Assembly: GCF_039523235.1 (NCBI RefSeq)
Contig: NZ_BAAAEX010000009.1
DNA: 64,000 bases
Source of the DNA: Castellaniella ginsengisoli
GTDB taxonomy: Bacteria; Pseudomonadota; Gammaproteobacteria; Burkholderiales; Burkholderiaceae_B
Reading direction: 5' to 3' (one strand)
Position numbers and translations under genes: made by a program. Positions within the stretch are counted from its first letter, which is position 1. Every line of letters starts with the position of its first letter. The notes beneath the pieces are model-generated. The model did no database searches. It saw only the letters and a list, made by a program, of their open reading frames with translations, and was not told the DNA's origin. This document shows positions 63,909 to 64,000 of this stretch, piece by piece.

Positions 63909-64000
63909 TTAAAGTAAAACAGGTTCCGCAGCGGGTGCTGCAAGTTGTCGATAGTACCTTTCTTCGGCTTCTGCCGGCGGGATGTCTCCGATCGATTCCA
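63909..64000 (-). mobile_element. IS3-family transposase C-terminus (continues past the edge)
   Basis: The minus strand reads ESIGDIPPAEAEERYYRQLA and on to a TAA at 63911-63909, the typical C-terminus of IS3-family OrfB. The upstream part lies beyond 64000. The IS end is expected about 63885-63900. Confidence 0.85.

Noticed and set aside
63563..63943. Minus-strand 126-aa frame over the right-hand island genes
   Set aside because: It overlaps two plus-strand genes and the IS end; the true transposase frame there is a different one (stop at 63909).

Overview
The window is high-G+C proteobacterial chromosome. Gene content and order point to Burkholderiales, most likely Alcaligenaceae (Bordetella/Achromobacter type): greA, yhbY/rlmE, ftsH-folP-glmM, pstSCAB-ppk-ppx, carAB, and ffs-dnaX-ybaB-recR. 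No rRNA or species marker is present, so the genus stays open.

Layout. (1) 1-4414: three translationally linked genes, a LuxC-LuxE fusion (5' end outside the window), a second LuxE/PaaK-like adenylating enzyme and an HATPase-GNAT fusion. They look like a fatty-acyl activation/reduction module without luciferase. (2) 4533-7691: outer-membrane phospholipase A followed by an LtaS-type phosphoglycerol transferase. (3) 7758-12485: tRNA-Pro(TGG), DoxX, an overlapping two-component/PepSY operon and an acyl-CoA synthetase. (4) 12461-19990: phosphate block, pstSCAB with a good Pho box, ppk, and divergent ppx. (5) 20045-27014: an OlsB-like acyltransferase and the housekeeping run glmM, folP, ftsH, rlmE, yhbY, greA. 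(6) 27433-40755: an accessory block between greA and carB. It holds an HD-GYP phosphodiesterase, a pyrimidine/xanthine permease, an SDR and a type III secretion cargo cluster: three tandem CesT-type chaperones, an 849-aa candidate effector/translocator, and two proteins whose N-termini resemble the Salmonella SPI-2 effector domain of SifA/SifB/SlrP. One of those two is frameshifted. (7) 40800-46436: carB, carA, transaldolase. (8) 46486-49237: a NitT/TauT/SsuABC-like ABC importer. (9) 49381-52447: recR, ybaB, dnaX and the 4.5S SRP RNA. (10) 52545-54684: copper/cytochrome-oxidase assembly genes. (11) 54783-59475: two glutathione transferases, two YceI proteins, cytochrome b561 and a divergent LysR regulator. 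(12) 59530-64000: a truncated IS3-family element, then the attachment end of an integrative element. That end is a 53-nt tRNA-Leu(CAA) 3' fragment with its native terminator, a P4-type integrase, unknown genes of lower G+C, and another IS3-family end at the right edge.

How it fits together. The housekeeping blocks are conventional. The main accessory signals are the secreted-effector/chaperone cluster, whose secretion apparatus is not in this window, and the tRNA-Leu-integrated element that runs off the right edge. All functional calls come from reading motifs in the translated sequence and from family knowledge. No database search was run.
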